This document shows, in pieces, positions 17,853-27,154 of a DNA stretch of 64,000 nucleotides. The stretch is from positions 186,001 to 250,000 of the forward strand of contig NZ_JAUYNX010000014.1 in assembly GCF_030704825.1 (NCBI RefSeq). Direction: 5' to 3'. The notes below the pieces were generated by a model. The model was not told the origin of the DNA and did no database searches. It saw nothing but the letters and a program-made list of their open reading frames with translations. The DNA comes from Brevundimonas sp. Lineage in GTDB: Bacteria > Pseudomonadota > Alphaproteobacteria > Caulobacterales > Caulobacteraceae. The position numbers and the translations under genes were made by a program. Numbering within the stretch: the stretch's first letter is position 1; each line of letters begins with the position of its first letter.

Positions 17853-18170
17853 ATGGCCTTGCTCGACCGCGACCCCGCGGTGCGGCCCTCCGACGAGGAC
17901 CTTGCTGAAGTCATGGCGCAAGCCAACGCCGCCCTGACCGTTTGCGGGGTGCTGAAATTGCCGATGCTGGGGCAGGCGCTCATCATGCTATGCGCTCTCG
18001 CCGACGCCCTGAGGCACACGACCTACTGGCCCGCCGGCGCGCTGACGCCCGCGGTCAACCTCATCACCCTGACCCGGGCCGGACACATCGGGGACGCCGC
18101 CGTCGCAACCCTGCTTGGGGAGCTGCAACGCTGTCTGGCGCGCTATATCGAGCACACCACCGATCGCTGA
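17853..18170 (+). CDS. Hypothetical helical protein, 5' end unclear
   Basis: The 105 residues from ATG 17853 read as coding, with strong GC bias at third codon positions. The same open frame continues upstream to a stop at 17694, and the part from about 17745 (RVIDSRGALAAANANLETLEDIC) also looks like real protein. However, no ATG, GTG or TTG occurs there in frame. Either the gene is broken or frameshifted near 17720-17750, or translation starts late. The predicted product is alpha-helical with several Leu/Ala-rich segments. It faintly recalls small CheE-type chemotaxis-locus proteins of Caulobacter, a guess I would not rely on. It follows the DUF302 gene on the same strand and precedes lacI. 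Confidence 0.5.
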   Translation: MALLDRDPAVRPSDEDLAEVMAQANAALTVCGVLKLPMLGQALIMLCALADALRHTTYWPAGALTPAVNLITLTRAGHIGDAAVATLLGELQRCLARYIEHTTDR

Positions 18171-18456
18171 CCAGCGGCGGGCGCGGCATCCGAGGGCAGC
18201 GCAGGGCATGGCGCAGATCACGAACCTTCGCGCCCAATAGCGTCGGTCCGGAGTTCGGCCGGGCGGACGACAGCGGAGGCGAATCGTTGATGACGCCCGG
18301 GGCCGGGTCGTACGGCGGCGGAAGCGCCGCCGGGCGGCGCCCTCGCCGACAGCGCCGGTTCGTCGCTTTCGGGCCAATGCCATGTTGATATCGGTCCGAC
18401 GGGATGCGACAGGGCGGTTCGGCCAGGAGCCGGATTTCGGGCGGTCGGGAAGGCAT

Positions 18457-19515
18457 ATGGCAGGGTCGACCATCTATGACGTCGCGGCCGCGGCAGGCGT
18501 GTCCATCAAATCGGTGTCCCGCGTCCTGAACGGCGAGCCCAATGTCAGCGAGGCTCTGAAAACCAGGGTCGGCAAGGCGGTCGAGGACCTGGGCTACAGG
18601 CGCAGCCTTTCCGCGCGAGGCCTGGCCGGATCATCCTCCTCGGTGATCGTCGCCCTGGTTGACGCAGGGATGACCATCGAGCATTGGCGAAGCGGCAGCG
18701 GAAACGACTATCTGAGCCGGCTCGAACTGGGCGTGCTGATGGAACTGCGCCAGGTCGACTACCATCTGATGGTCGAGATGGTCGACTACGCTTCGCCCAC
18801 TCTTCAGCGCGATCTGTCGGCCCTGCTGTCCTCGATCCGGCCGGAAGGGGTCCTGCTGACCCCGCCGAACTGCGATCTCAGCCTCGTTCTCGATGTGCTG
18901 GATTCATCCGGCGTGGCCTATGCCCGGATCGGGGCCGAACGCGAACTGGGCCGCGGAATTCTGGTCTCCATGGACGAGCGTCAGGCCGCCTATGACATGA
19001 CCGAACACCTGATCGACCTGGGGCACCGGCGGATCGCCTTCATCGGCGGTCCTGCGGCCTATTCGGCCAGTCGGCTGCGCCTCGAGGGTTTTCAGGCGGC
19101 CATGACGGCGCATGGTCTGGCTGTTCCGGCCGAAGCGGTCGTCGAGGGGGACTTCACGTTCGCGGCCGGAGTGGCCGGCGTCGAAAAGCTTCTAAACGGC
19201 CCCTTGTCGCCGACCGCGGTGTTCGGCTCGTGCGACGATACCGCCCTGGGCACCATACATGGCGCGCTGGCCCGTGGTCTCCAGGTTCCGCGTGACCTTT
19301 CCGTCTGCGGCTTCGACGATTCACCCAGCGCCATGTTCAGCAATCCGACGCTGACGACGATCCGCCAGCCGGTCGCCGAGATGGCGGCCGCGGCCGTGCA
19401 GCGCCTTACCCCGCCGCTCCGCGCGCGGCTCAAGCCCAGGTATGATGGGGGGCCGCTGGTAGTTCCGTATCGGCTCCTCCTCCGGAAATCGACCATTGCG
19501 CCGCCAGCCGACTAG
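18457..19515 (+). CDS. LacI-family transcriptional regulator
   Basis: A 352-residue repressor with an N-terminal helix-turn-helix (STIYDVAAAAGVSIKSVSRVL, about 4-24), the hinge helix near 45-58, and a periplasmic-binding-protein-like sensor domain. The sensor domain contains the usual HLIDLGHRRIAFIGGP and VCGFDDSPSA motifs. ATG 18457 is chosen because GGGAAGG precedes it and the HTH begins right after. The palindromic operator TGACAGCGCTGTCA lies just downstream, before the GH3 gene, and a near copy precedes the TonB receptor. It therefore probably controls this carbohydrate locus. The inducer is presumably an oligo- or monosaccharide released by the GH3 enzyme. Confidence 0.92.
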   Translation: MAGSTIYDVAAAAGVSIKSVSRVLNGEPNVSEALKTRVGKAVEDLGYRRSLSARGLAGSSSSVIVALVDAGMTIEHWRSGSGNDYLSRLELGVLMELRQVDYHLMVEMVDYASPTLQRDLSALLSSIRPEGVLLTPPNCDLSLVLDVLDSSGVAYARIGAERELGRGILVSMDERQAAYDMTEHLIDLGHRRIAFIGGPAAYSASRLRLEGFQAAMTAHGLAVPAEAVVEGDFTFAAGVAGVEKLLNGPLSPTAVFGSCDDTALGTIHGALARGLQVPRDLSVCGFDDSPSAMFSNPTLTTIRQPVAEMAAAAVQRLTPPLRARLKPRYDGGPLVVPYRLLLRKSTIAPPAD

Positions 19516-19531
19516 GTTCGTGCGAGGATGG

Positions 19532-19560
19532 TTGACAGCGCTGTCATTTCTGGCTGTACT
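19532..19560 (+). promoter_or_regulatory. Promoter and LacI-type operator before the GH3 gene
   Basis: TTGACA (19532-19537), a 17-base spacer and TGTACT (19555-19560) form a good sigma-70-like promoter. The perfect palindrome TGACAGCGCTGTCA (19533-19546) overlaps the -35 box, as expected for LacI-family repression. The leader to the GH3 start is about 200 bases. Confidence 0.7.
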
Positions 19561-19760
19561 GGCCAGGAGAGCTGTCGAACAAGGCTCGGGAAACGCCATC
19601 CGGAACGACCGCTCGCGGTCCCCTTCACCAGAAGGGCTCCGTCGTCGCAACCCGGCCTCATCCGTCGACCCGCTCTCCCGAAGCGACTCCTGACTGACTT
19701 TTCGCCGCGGCGACCCCCCGCCGCGGCGATCCTTTCACACGACCCCGCGCGAGGACGACC

Positions 19761-22280
19761 ATGGGCAGAGCCGTATCTCTCCTGGCCTTGGCGACAGCGA
19801 TCTCTCTCATTCTTGACGGCGCCGCCTCTGCGCAAGCCCGACCGGTCGGGATGGCGGACCCGGCGGTCACAGCTCCGCAACGAGCGCACCCGGAGATGTG
19901 GCCGCGGGCCGCTTCACCCGCGACATTGAGCGACCGGCAGACCGAGGCCTTCATCGACGCCCTGCTTGCTCGCATGACACTGGACGAAAAGGTCGGTCAG
20001 ATGATCCAGGCGGACATCGCCTCGATCACTCCGGACCAGCTCGCAGACTATCCGCTGGGTTCCATTCTGGCGGGAGGCAACTCCTCGCCGGGGGGCGACG
20101 AGCGCGCGCCGGCCCAGGCCTGGGTCGATCTCGCCAGGGCCTTTCGGGCGGCGGCCGCCGCGCGGCCCGGTGCGCGCGTGCCGTTGATCTTCGGCATCGA
20201 CGCCGTGCACGGGCATAACAACGTCGTTGGCGCCACCATCTTCCCGCACAACATCGGACTGGGCGCCGCACGGGACCCGGACCTGATCCGTCGCATCGGC
20301 GAGGCCACGGCCCTGGAGGTCGCGGCGACCGGCGCCGACTGGACCTTTGGCCCGACCCTCGCCGTGCCGAGGGATGACCGCTGGGGAAGGGCGTACGAGG
20401 GCTATTCGGAGGATCCCGAGGTGCAGCGCGCCTACGCCGGTCCCATGACGCTCGGATTGCAGGGTGAACTTCGGGAGGGTCGTCCGCTCGCGGCCAGCCA
20501 CATCGCCGGATCAGCGAAGCATTTCCTGGCCGACGGCGGGACGGCCGAAGGCGTGGATCAGGGCGACTTCGTCGGATCCGAGCAGGCGTTGATCGATATC
20601 CACCTGGGCGGCTATCCCGCCGCGATCGACGCGGGCGTGTTGTCGGTCATGGCCAGCTTCTCCAGCTGGAACGGGATCAAGCACTCCGGCAACGAGACGT
20701 TGCTGACCGATGTGTTGCGCGGCCCCCTGGGCTTTCAGGGACTGGTGGTGTCCGACTGGAACGCCCACGGGCAGCTGCCCGGCTGCTCGAACGAGAGCTG
20801 CGCCCTTGCGGTCAACGCAGGCATCGACATGCTGATGGCCCCGGACAGCTGGAAGCCGCTGTACGAGAACACCCTGGCCCAGGTCCGATCCGGTGAGATT
20901 TCTCAGGCTCGCCTGGACGAGGCCGTCCGGCGCATTCTCCGGGTCAAGGTCAAGGCTGGTCTGTTCCAGGACGCGCGGCCGGTCGAAGGGGATCTGAGCG
21001 TGCTCGGATCCGCGCGGCACCGCGCCCTGGCGCGGGAAGCCGTGCGCAAGTCCCTGGTCCTGCTGAAGAACGAGGACGGCGTTCTGCCGATCCGTGCGGG
21101 CGCGCGGGTGCTGGTGGCGGGAGCGGCCGACGACATCGGCCAGGCAGCCGGCGGCTGGACCCTGAGCTGGCAGGGCACCGGGAACACCAACGCCGACTTC
21201 CCGAACGGCCAGTCGATCTGGAGCGGCATCGAACAGGCGGTCACATCGGCCGGGGGAACCGCCCTTCTCAGTCCGGACGGGAGTTATGACATCCGGCCCG
21301 ACGTCGCCATCGTGGTCTTCGGCGAGACGCCCTATGCCGAGTTCCAGGGCGATCTCGAGACTCTCGACCTAACGCCGACCGAACCCGCGGAGATGCTGCG
21401 CCGGCTGAAGGCGGAAGGCGTGCCGACCGTGTCGATCTTCCTGTCCGGCCGGCCCCTGTGGACCAATCCGGAAATCAATGCGTCCGACGCCTTCGTCGCC
21501 GCCTGGCTCCCGGGCACGGAGGGGGGAGGGGTTGCCGACGTGATCGTCGGCGACGTTCAGGGGCGGGCGCGACATGATTTCCAGGGAACCCTGTCCTTCA
21601 GCTGGCCTCGCACCGCCGACGGGACTCCGCTCAATCACGGCGAGCCGGAATACGATCCGCAGTTCGCCTATGGCTATGGCCTGACCTATGCGCGGCCTGG
21701 TGGCGTGCCCCGGCTGTCGGAAGAGAGCGGCGTGTCCGGCGCGGCGGGGGCGGTGGACCGCTATCTGGTCGATGGCCGGGTGGCTGCGCCGTGGAGCCTG
21801 TCGCTCGAGGATTCCGGGGGTGAAACGCGATCCAGCGACGGCCGCACGGGCGCCAGCCCCCGCGCCGGCGTGAGCATCCGTCCCGTGGATGACCTGGCCC
21901 AGGAGAGTGGCCGCCAACTGGCCTTCGCCGGCGGGCAGCGGGCGACCGCGGCCCTCAGCGGCCCGCCCGTCGATCTGTCCCGGCAGAGCAATGGCGAACT
22001 GACCCTGTCCTTCCGTTACCGCGTGGATGCGGCGCCCTCGGGTCCGGTCTCCCTGGCCATGGGAGCGGGGGTGGTCGACATCGGGGAAATTCTTCGTCAG
22101 GCCCCGATCGGCGACTGGCGCACGCTCCGGATTCGACTGTCTTGCTTCAGGGCCGCCGGAACGGATGTCGCCGCCGTGGACACGCCCTTCGCCCTCGCCA
22201 CCGATGAGGCGATGACGGTTTCGGTGTCGGAAATCCGGCTGGCCTCGCACGACAACATCGCGGTCTGTCCCGGAGCCTGA
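19761..22280 (+). CDS. GH3 beta-glucosidase/exo-glucanase (ExoP-like)
   Basis: An 839-residue secreted glycoside hydrolase with a signal peptide ending near ASAQA (residue 25). The (beta/alpha)8 domain spans about 50-400. The nucleophile is Asp332 in GLVVSDWNA, and substrate-binding motifs GIDAVHGHNN and KHFLADGGT are present. A second alpha/beta sandwich follows, then an extra C-terminal beta-rich carbohydrate-binding-like domain (about 670-839), as in the marine exo-glucanase ExoP. It likely removes glucose from beta-1,3/1,4/1,6-glucans in the periplasm or outside the cell. ATG 19761 has GAGGA upstream. A LacI-type operator precedes it, and a TonB receptor follows on the same strand. Confidence 0.9.
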   Translation: MGRAVSLLALATAISLILDGAASAQARPVGMADPAVTAPQRAHPEMWPRAASPATLSDRQTEAFIDALLARMTLDEKVGQMIQADIASITPDQLADYPLGSILAGGNSSPGGDERAPAQAWVDLARAFRAAAAARPGARVPLIFGIDAVHGHNNVVGATIFPHNIGLGAARDPDLIRRIGEATALEVAATGADWTFGPTLAVPRDDRWGRAYEGYSEDPEVQRAYAGPMTLGLQGELREGRPLAASHIAGSAKHFLADGGTAEGVDQGDFVGSEQALIDIHLGGYPAAIDAGVLSVMASFSSWNGIKHSGNETLLTDVLRGPLGFQGLVVSDWNAHGQLPGCSNESCALAVNAGIDMLMAPDSWKPLYENTLAQVRSGEISQARLDEAVRRILRVKVKAGLFQDARPVEGDLSVLGSARHRALAREAVRKSLVLLKNEDGVLPIRAGARVLVAGAADDIGQAAGGWTLSWQGTGNTNADFPNGQSIWSGIEQAVTSAGGTALLSPDGSYDIRPDVAIVVFGETPYAEFQGDLETLDLTPTEPAEMLRRLKAEGVPTVSIFLSGRPLWTNPEINASDAFVAAWLPGTEGGGVADVIVGDVQGRARHDFQGTLSFSWPRTADGTPLNHGEPEYDPQFAYGYGLTYARPGGVPRLSEESGVSGAAGAVDRYLVDGRVAAPWSLSLEDSGGETRSSDGRTGASPRAGVSIRPVDDLAQESGRQLAFAGGQRATAALSGPPVDLSRQSNGELTLSFRYRVDAAPSGPVSLAMGAGVVDIGEILRQAPIGDWRTLRIRLSCFRAAGTDVAAVDTPFALATDEAMTVSVSEIRLASHDNIAVCPGA

Positions 22281-22649
22281 GGGCGGGACCCTGGCCTGCC
22301 AGCAACGCCAATGTCCTGCTCCGGACCGCAGCGCCCGCCGGGACGTCGCGATCATTCAGGCCGGGGCGGGCGGCGGCTTCCTTTCACCGGCGCTGCAGCG
22401 GCCCTTTTCGCACCCCCCGGAGGCTGCAGGATCGGCTTTACGGCAGGCGTGGCGTGACGATCGACGTTGCTAACACAGCGTTACCGGAGGATGATTGACA
22501 GCGCTGTCTTTTTAAGACCTTCTGACGCTACCGGCGATTTAGAGACCGGACTGAACTTGGGAAGAAGCGCCAATGGCGCTCCACGGAACACAGCGGGGTC
22601 CAGCCTGTCGAGGGCGGCCTGCGCCTGTATCCGTGAAAGGGAGAGGCCT
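22281..22649 (+). promoter_or_regulatory. Leader of TonB receptor with LacI-type operator at 22496-22509
   Basis: This 369-base gap carries TTGACA (22495-22500) overlapping TGACAGCGCTGTCT (22496-22509). That is a near copy of the operator before the GH3 gene, and the flanking GAGGATG context is also shared. A further imperfect TAAC-N5-GTTA inverted repeat lies at about 22471-22483. No good -10 box is seen 17 bases from TTGACA. The stretch from 22510 to 22649 shows no gene and is probably untranslated leader. Confidence 0.65.
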
Positions 22650-25586
22650 ATGCATAATCACCGTCGCCACATCCGCGCGATCCTCATGACCGCGGCATCA
22701 GCCAGCGTGCTGGCCACCGCCGCGCCGGCTTTCGCGCAGACTCCGGACTCCCAGGACGAGGCGGCGGTCCTCGACGAGGTCATCGTCACCGGATTTCGCG
22801 CCTCCCTCGCCGACGCGCTGAACGCCAAACGCGAGTCCAACCTGATCATTGAGTCCATCACCGCCGAGGACATCGGCAAGTTTCCCGACCAGAACATCGC
22901 CGAGTCGCTGCAGAGACTGGCGGGCATCCAGATCGACCGTGAGAATGGACAGGGCACCAAGGTCCGCATCCGCGGGCTCGATCAGAACGTCACCCTGCTG
23001 AACGGGGACATCTTCGTCACGGGCTTGGAAATCTTCCGGCTGGGCGAAGGCAATATCCGCCAGGACAGCTCGCTGGAGGGCATCCCTTCGGAGCTGATCG
23101 GCGGGGTGGACATCTACAAGTCGCCCGACGCCTCCCTGCTGGAAGGCGGTCTGGGCGGGATCATCGACCTGCAGACCCGACGCGCCCGAACGCTCCGCAG
23201 CGACAACCTGATCGCCGGCGATCTGCGCGCGAACGTGAACGGCGACAACGGAGACTGGAACCCGACCGGATCGCTCGTGGTCGGCCACCGTTTCGGCGAT
23301 CGCCTCTCAATCCTCGGCACCGTGTCGTACGACCAGACGGACATCTTCACCGAGGCTCTGGGCGGCGAGAACCGCGGCGGCTGGGCCTTCCTCGGGCGCC
23401 CCGTCAGCGGCGGACCCGCGCGCGACATCTGGTCGCCCGAATACCGGTACGCCACCAACCGGGATCAGGAGCGGGAGCGGATCGGCTATTCGCTGAACGC
23501 CGACCTGCAGGTCAGCGACTCGCTGTCGCTGACCGCCGACTGGTTCCATTCCGACCTGTCGATCGTGACCCAGGAAGCCTCGATCAAATTCCCCTTCGCC
23601 AACGAGAACGCCACCTATGCCGCGGCGGGCCTGACGGTGGGTGACAACAATGTGCTGGAAAGCGGCACGGTGACCGCGAACTCGGCGGAGGCCATCTCCT
23701 TCGTCCAGAACGCCGAGGCCAGCACCGACAATTTCCAGCTCGCGGCCGATTGGGACAACGGCGGGTCCCTGCGCGGCAGCGTGCGCGCCGCCTGGTCCAC
23801 GGGCGACTACGAAAGCACCAGCGGCAACAGCGACGTCCGCTACACCCAGTACACCGTGCGCAACGGCACGGCGGCGGGCTTTGTGCCGAATCCGACGGCG
23901 CCGGCGACCTTCACCTACAACTATGCCAACGGCGACAATCCGACCTTCACCCCGGCCAACCCCGCCCAGTTCATCACCCCGACCTCGGTCTTCGCCAAGT
24001 CGCACTGGGTGTTCGGCGAGAACACCGAGATCGAGAACGCCTCGCTGCGCGCCGACCTGGAATATTCCCCGGACTTCGCCCAGGGAGTGACCATCAGCTT
24101 CGGCGCCCGCTACGCGGAGCGCACTGTCGACTCCGAATACGGACGCTACCTCGCCGACTACTCCGGCAAGGGCGAGCTCGACGCTCACGCGCTCGGGCTG
24201 GGGGACTGGACGCCCTTCGGCTATTTCCAGGACGGGGCCATCGGCTACAAGTCCTGCGAGCTGCCCGTCGGAACGCCCGGGCGGCCGGTTTGCTCGCCCG
24301 GCGCCCGGTTCGGCGATTCTCCAGCTCTGATCACGCCCTACCAGACCGCCGCTTCGAATCCTGACCGGTTCGAGACCGTGACGATCGGCGGCATCACCGC
24401 CCTGGTGCAGAACCGCGACCAGATGCGCAACCCGCTCGCCTGGATTTCGGCGCTCTACCCGTCGACGCCCTTCACCTTCTTCCGGGACCCGGTGGAGTCC
24501 TTCATGGTCGAGGAGAAGACCACCTCGGGCTACCTCATGTTCGACGTGGGCGAGGACGGGGACCGGTTCCATGTCAACGCCGGGGCGCGGGTCATCAAGA
24601 CCGAACTCGGCATCGACTCCAGCCAGACCCCGATCTCGGGCGCCTACTATTTCGGCACCGATAGCTGGAACGGCGTGTTGGCCAACCCCGTCGCGGTCAC
24701 CACGCGGCGCGAATACACCGATGTCCTGCCGAGCGCGACCGCCGTGCTGGAGGTCAATGAGACGGACAAGCTCAGGGTCTCGGCCGCCCGCGTCGTCTCG
24801 CGCCAGAACTTGTTCCAGCTGGGCCAGGGGTCGAACTTCAACTTCACCCGCAGCACGACGCCGGGGCCGGACCTGGACAGGTTCATCTATACGAACGGCA
24901 GCGGCGGCAACACCGAGCTCGATCCCTATCGCGCATCCCAATTCGACATCGCCTATGAGCGCTATTTCGGGACGCAGGGCCTTCTGTCGGCGGCGATCTT
25001 CTACAAGAGCGTGGACAGCTTCATTCAGACCGACACCGTGTCCCGGCTGGTGGCGGACGGATCGACCGCCGGTGCGACCATGGGGATCTTCACCCAACCC
25101 GTGAACGGCGAGGGCGGCACGATCCAGGGCGTCGAACTGGCCGCCCAGTACGCCTTCGACAACGGCTTCGGGTTCAACGCCAACTACACCTTCTCGGACT
25201 CCGAGAGTTCAAACTTCTCGGACTTCGAGGACAGCCTGCCGATCCCCGGCGTGGCCAGGCACGCCTTCAACCTTCAGGGCTACTATGAAGGCCACGGGTT
25301 CGAGGCCCGGCTGTCCTACGCATGGCGCGACAAGAGCTACCAAGGCAATTTCGCCTTCGGATCCGGGGCGGACTCGCACAACCTGTCGACCTGGGAACGG
25401 GCTTACGGCCAGTTGGACGGGCAGATCGCCTATGCCGTCACCGACGACATCAAGGTGGTGCTGGAAGGCATAAACCTGACCGAGGAATCGACGGGTCGTT
25501 ACCTGCAGTTCGAAAACCTGCCCTTCCGCTATGCGACCGGCGAGCGCCGCATTTCGCTGGGCGCGCGGTTCACGCTCGGACGCTGA
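22650..25586 (+). CDS. TonB-dependent receptor
   Basis: A 978-residue outer-membrane receptor with a signal peptide ending at APAFA (about residue 29). A TonB-box-like DEVIVTGFR follows, then the plug domain (KFPDQNIAESLQRLAGIQIDR, about 76-96) and a 22-strand barrel ending in aromatic F-T-L-G-R. Plugs with this KFPDxNIAESLQR signature are typical of Caulobacterales and Xanthomonadales receptors for plant-derived oligosaccharides. ATG 22650 has AGGGAGAGG upstream. The frame opening at 22467 is rejected because the signal peptide begins later. Together with LacI, GH3 and the halogenase it forms a sugar-uptake locus. The exact glycan is not evident. Confidence 0.92.
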   Translation: MHNHRRHIRAILMTAASASVLATAAPAFAQTPDSQDEAAVLDEVIVTGFRASLADALNAKRESNLIIESITAEDIGKFPDQNIAESLQRLAGIQIDRENGQGTKVRIRGLDQNVTLLNGDIFVTGLEIFRLGEGNIRQDSSLEGIPSELIGGVDIYKSPDASLLEGGLGGIIDLQTRRARTLRSDNLIAGDLRANVNGDNGDWNPTGSLVVGHRFGDRLSILGTVSYDQTDIFTEALGGENRGGWAFLGRPVSGGPARDIWSPEYRYATNRDQERERIGYSLNADLQVSDSLSLTADWFHSDLSIVTQEASIKFPFANENATYAAAGLTVGDNNVLESGTVTANSAEAISFVQNAEASTDNFQLAADWDNGGSLRGSVRAAWSTGDYESTSGNSDVRYTQYTVRNGTAAGFVPNPTAPATFTYNYANGDNPTFTPANPAQFITPTSVFAKSHWVFGENTEIENASLRADLEYSPDFAQGVTISFGARYAERTVDSEYGRYLADYSGKGELDAHALGLGDWTPFGYFQDGAIGYKSCELPVGTPGRPVCSPGARFGDSPALITPYQTAASNPDRFETVTIGGITALVQNRDQMRNPLAWISALYPSTPFTFFRDPVESFMVEEKTTSGYLMFDVGEDGDRFHVNAGARVIKTELGIDSSQTPISGAYYFGTDSWNGVLANPVAVTTRREYTDVLPSATAVLEVNETDKLRVSAARVVSRQNLFQLGQGSNFNFTRSTTPGPDLDRFIYTNGSGGNTELDPYRASQFDIAYERYFGTQGLLSAAIFYKSVDSFIQTDTVSRLVADGSTAGATMGIFTQPVNGEGGTIQGVELAAQYAFDNGFGFNANYTFSDSESSNFSDFEDSLPIPGVARHAFNLQGYYEGHGFEARLSYAWRDKSYQGNFAFGSGADSHNLSTWERAYGQLDGQIAYAVTDDIKVVLEGINLTEESTGRYLQFENLPFRYATGERRISLGARFTLGR

Positions 25587-25647
25587 CTTCCTTGACGCGG
25601 ACGAGGGGCCCGACCCATCGTCCGCGTCTTGCTGTCAGGATGACGAC

Positions 25648-27120
25648 ATGGACATGACGCGGCCGGGAGCCATCCGATCGATCGCCATCGTCGGCGGCGG
25701 CACGGCCGGCTGGATGTCGGCCGTTCTGCTGGGCCATGCGCTGAGAGGGTCCGATTGCCGGATCACGGTGGTCGAGTCGGCAGAGATCGGGATCGTGGGG
25801 GTGGGAGAGGCGACCATTCCTCCCATCCTCGACTTCCTGGACCTGGTCGGAATCGACCGCGAGACGTTCGTTCGCGAGACCCAGGCGACGATCAAGCTGG
25901 GCATCCGGTTCCAGGACTGGAAGACGGTCGGAGAGCACTACTGGCACCCGTTCGGATCGTTTGGCTGCGCCATCGATCGGCGGCCCTTCCACCATCATCT
26001 GCAACGCGCCGCGGAATGGGGCGAGGCGCGTGGCGTGACCGATTTCAGCCTCGGCGCAGCCATGGCCCAGGCCGGCCGGTTCGCGCCGCCAGATCCCCGC
26101 GCCGGTCTGGCCCGCGCGGGACTGCGCCATGCTCTTCATTTCGACGCGTCCCTGGTCGCCCGCACCCTGAGAACGGTGGCCGAGCGACGCGGGATCGAAA
26201 GGCTGGAACGCACCGTCGTCGATGTCACCCGCACAGCCGACGGTCACGTCGGCGAGTTGCTCTTCAGCGAAGGCGAGCCGCTGGCGGCCGATCTGTTCAT
26301 CGACTGCTCGGGTTTTCGCGGCCTGTTGATCGAGGGCGTCATGGCCTCCGGCTATGAGGACTGGACGCACTGGCTGCCGTGCGACCGTGCCGTCGCCGGG
26401 CCGACCGCGCTGGCCGGCGACACCCAGCTCTATACCCTGTCGCAGGCGCTCGGCTCCGGCTGGCGATGGCGCATCCCGCTCCAGCACCGGGTCGGCAACG
26501 GCTATGTCTATTCCAGCAGTCACCTCGAGGATCAGCCAGCCCTCGACGAGCTGGCCCGGGCGGTCGGCGGCGACTTCCTGGCGGAACCGCGCCAGCTTCG
26601 GTTCACCACCGGGCGGCGTCGCGCTTTCTGGAAAGGCAATGTGGTCGCCCTGGGCCTGGCCTCCGGTTTCATGGAGCCGCTGGAATCGACCAGCATCCAC
26701 CTCGTGACCAGCGGCCTCTACAAGCTGCTCGACCACTTCCCGGACCGGTCATTCGAACCGGCCAACATCGCCGCCTACAACGCCGCCCTGATCGAGGAAT
26801 ATGAAACGATCCGGGACTTCATCCTGGTCCATTACTGCCTCAGCGAGCGGCGCGACACGCCGTTCTGGCGCGATGTGACCAGCCAGCCGCTGCCGGACAG
26901 TCTCAAGGCGCGGATCGACCTGTATCGCGCCAGCGGTCGCTGCCCCTTTCGCCAGGGCGACCTCTTCGTCGACGTGAACTGGTACTACGTGCTGCATGGT
27001 CTTGGTTTGCGTCCACGCCGCCCGGACCCCCTGACCGAGCTCTCGGATCCCCGAGCGGTGCGGAACGTGTTCGACCAGCTGGCGCGGGACGTTCAGGACG
27101 GCGTGGCCGTCGCACAATGA
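25648..27120 (+). CDS. Flavin-dependent (tryptophan-type) halogenase
   Basis: A 490-residue FAD-dependent protein of the PrnA/RebH family. Visible features are the dinucleotide motif GGGTAGW (16-22), Lys83 in IKLGIRF (counterpart of catalytic Lys79), the WxWxIP motif at W272-W274, and Glu346 in PLEST at the same number as in PrnA. All known halogenase residues therefore appear intact. It lies 61 bases after the TonB receptor, so co-transcription is likely. Such receptor-halogenase pairs recur in Caulobacterales, and a Brevundimonas homologue (BrvH) has been reported to brominate indole. The physiological substrate is unknown, and a sugar-linked or receptor-linked role is open. Confidence 0.9.
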   Translation: MDMTRPGAIRSIAIVGGGTAGWMSAVLLGHALRGSDCRITVVESAEIGIVGVGEATIPPILDFLDLVGIDRETFVRETQATIKLGIRFQDWKTVGEHYWHPFGSFGCAIDRRPFHHHLQRAAEWGEARGVTDFSLGAAMAQAGRFAPPDPRAGLARAGLRHALHFDASLVARTLRTVAERRGIERLERTVVDVTRTADGHVGELLFSEGEPLAADLFIDCSGFRGLLIEGVMASGYEDWTHWLPCDRAVAGPTALAGDTQLYTLSQALGSGWRWRIPLQHRVGNGYVYSSSHLEDQPALDELARAVGGDFLAEPRQLRFTTGRRRAFWKGNVVALGLASGFMEPLESTSIHLVTSGLYKLLDHFPDRSFEPANIAAYNAALIEEYETIRDFILVHYCLSERRDTPFWRDVTSQPLPDSLKARIDLYRASGRCPFRQGDLFVDVNWYYVLHGLGLRPRRPDPLTELSDPRAVRNVFDQLARDVQDGVAVAQ

Positions 27121-27125
27121 CGCCG

Positions 27126-27154
27126 GGAGGCGATCGTCACGGCGTGTCGCCTCC
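27126..27154. terminator. Hairpin between convergent genes
   Basis: GGAGGCGA (27126-27133) and TCGCCTCC (27147-27154) form an eight-base perfect stem with a 13-base loop, between the halogenase stop and the stop of the convergent minus-strand gene. There is no clear T-run, so a bidirectional terminator is only probable. Confidence 0.4.

Noticed and set aside
17988-18473. Minus-strand 161-codon frame upstream of lacI
   Set aside because: Overlaps the better-supported plus-strand hypothetical gene and is Arg-rich without motif or start signal.
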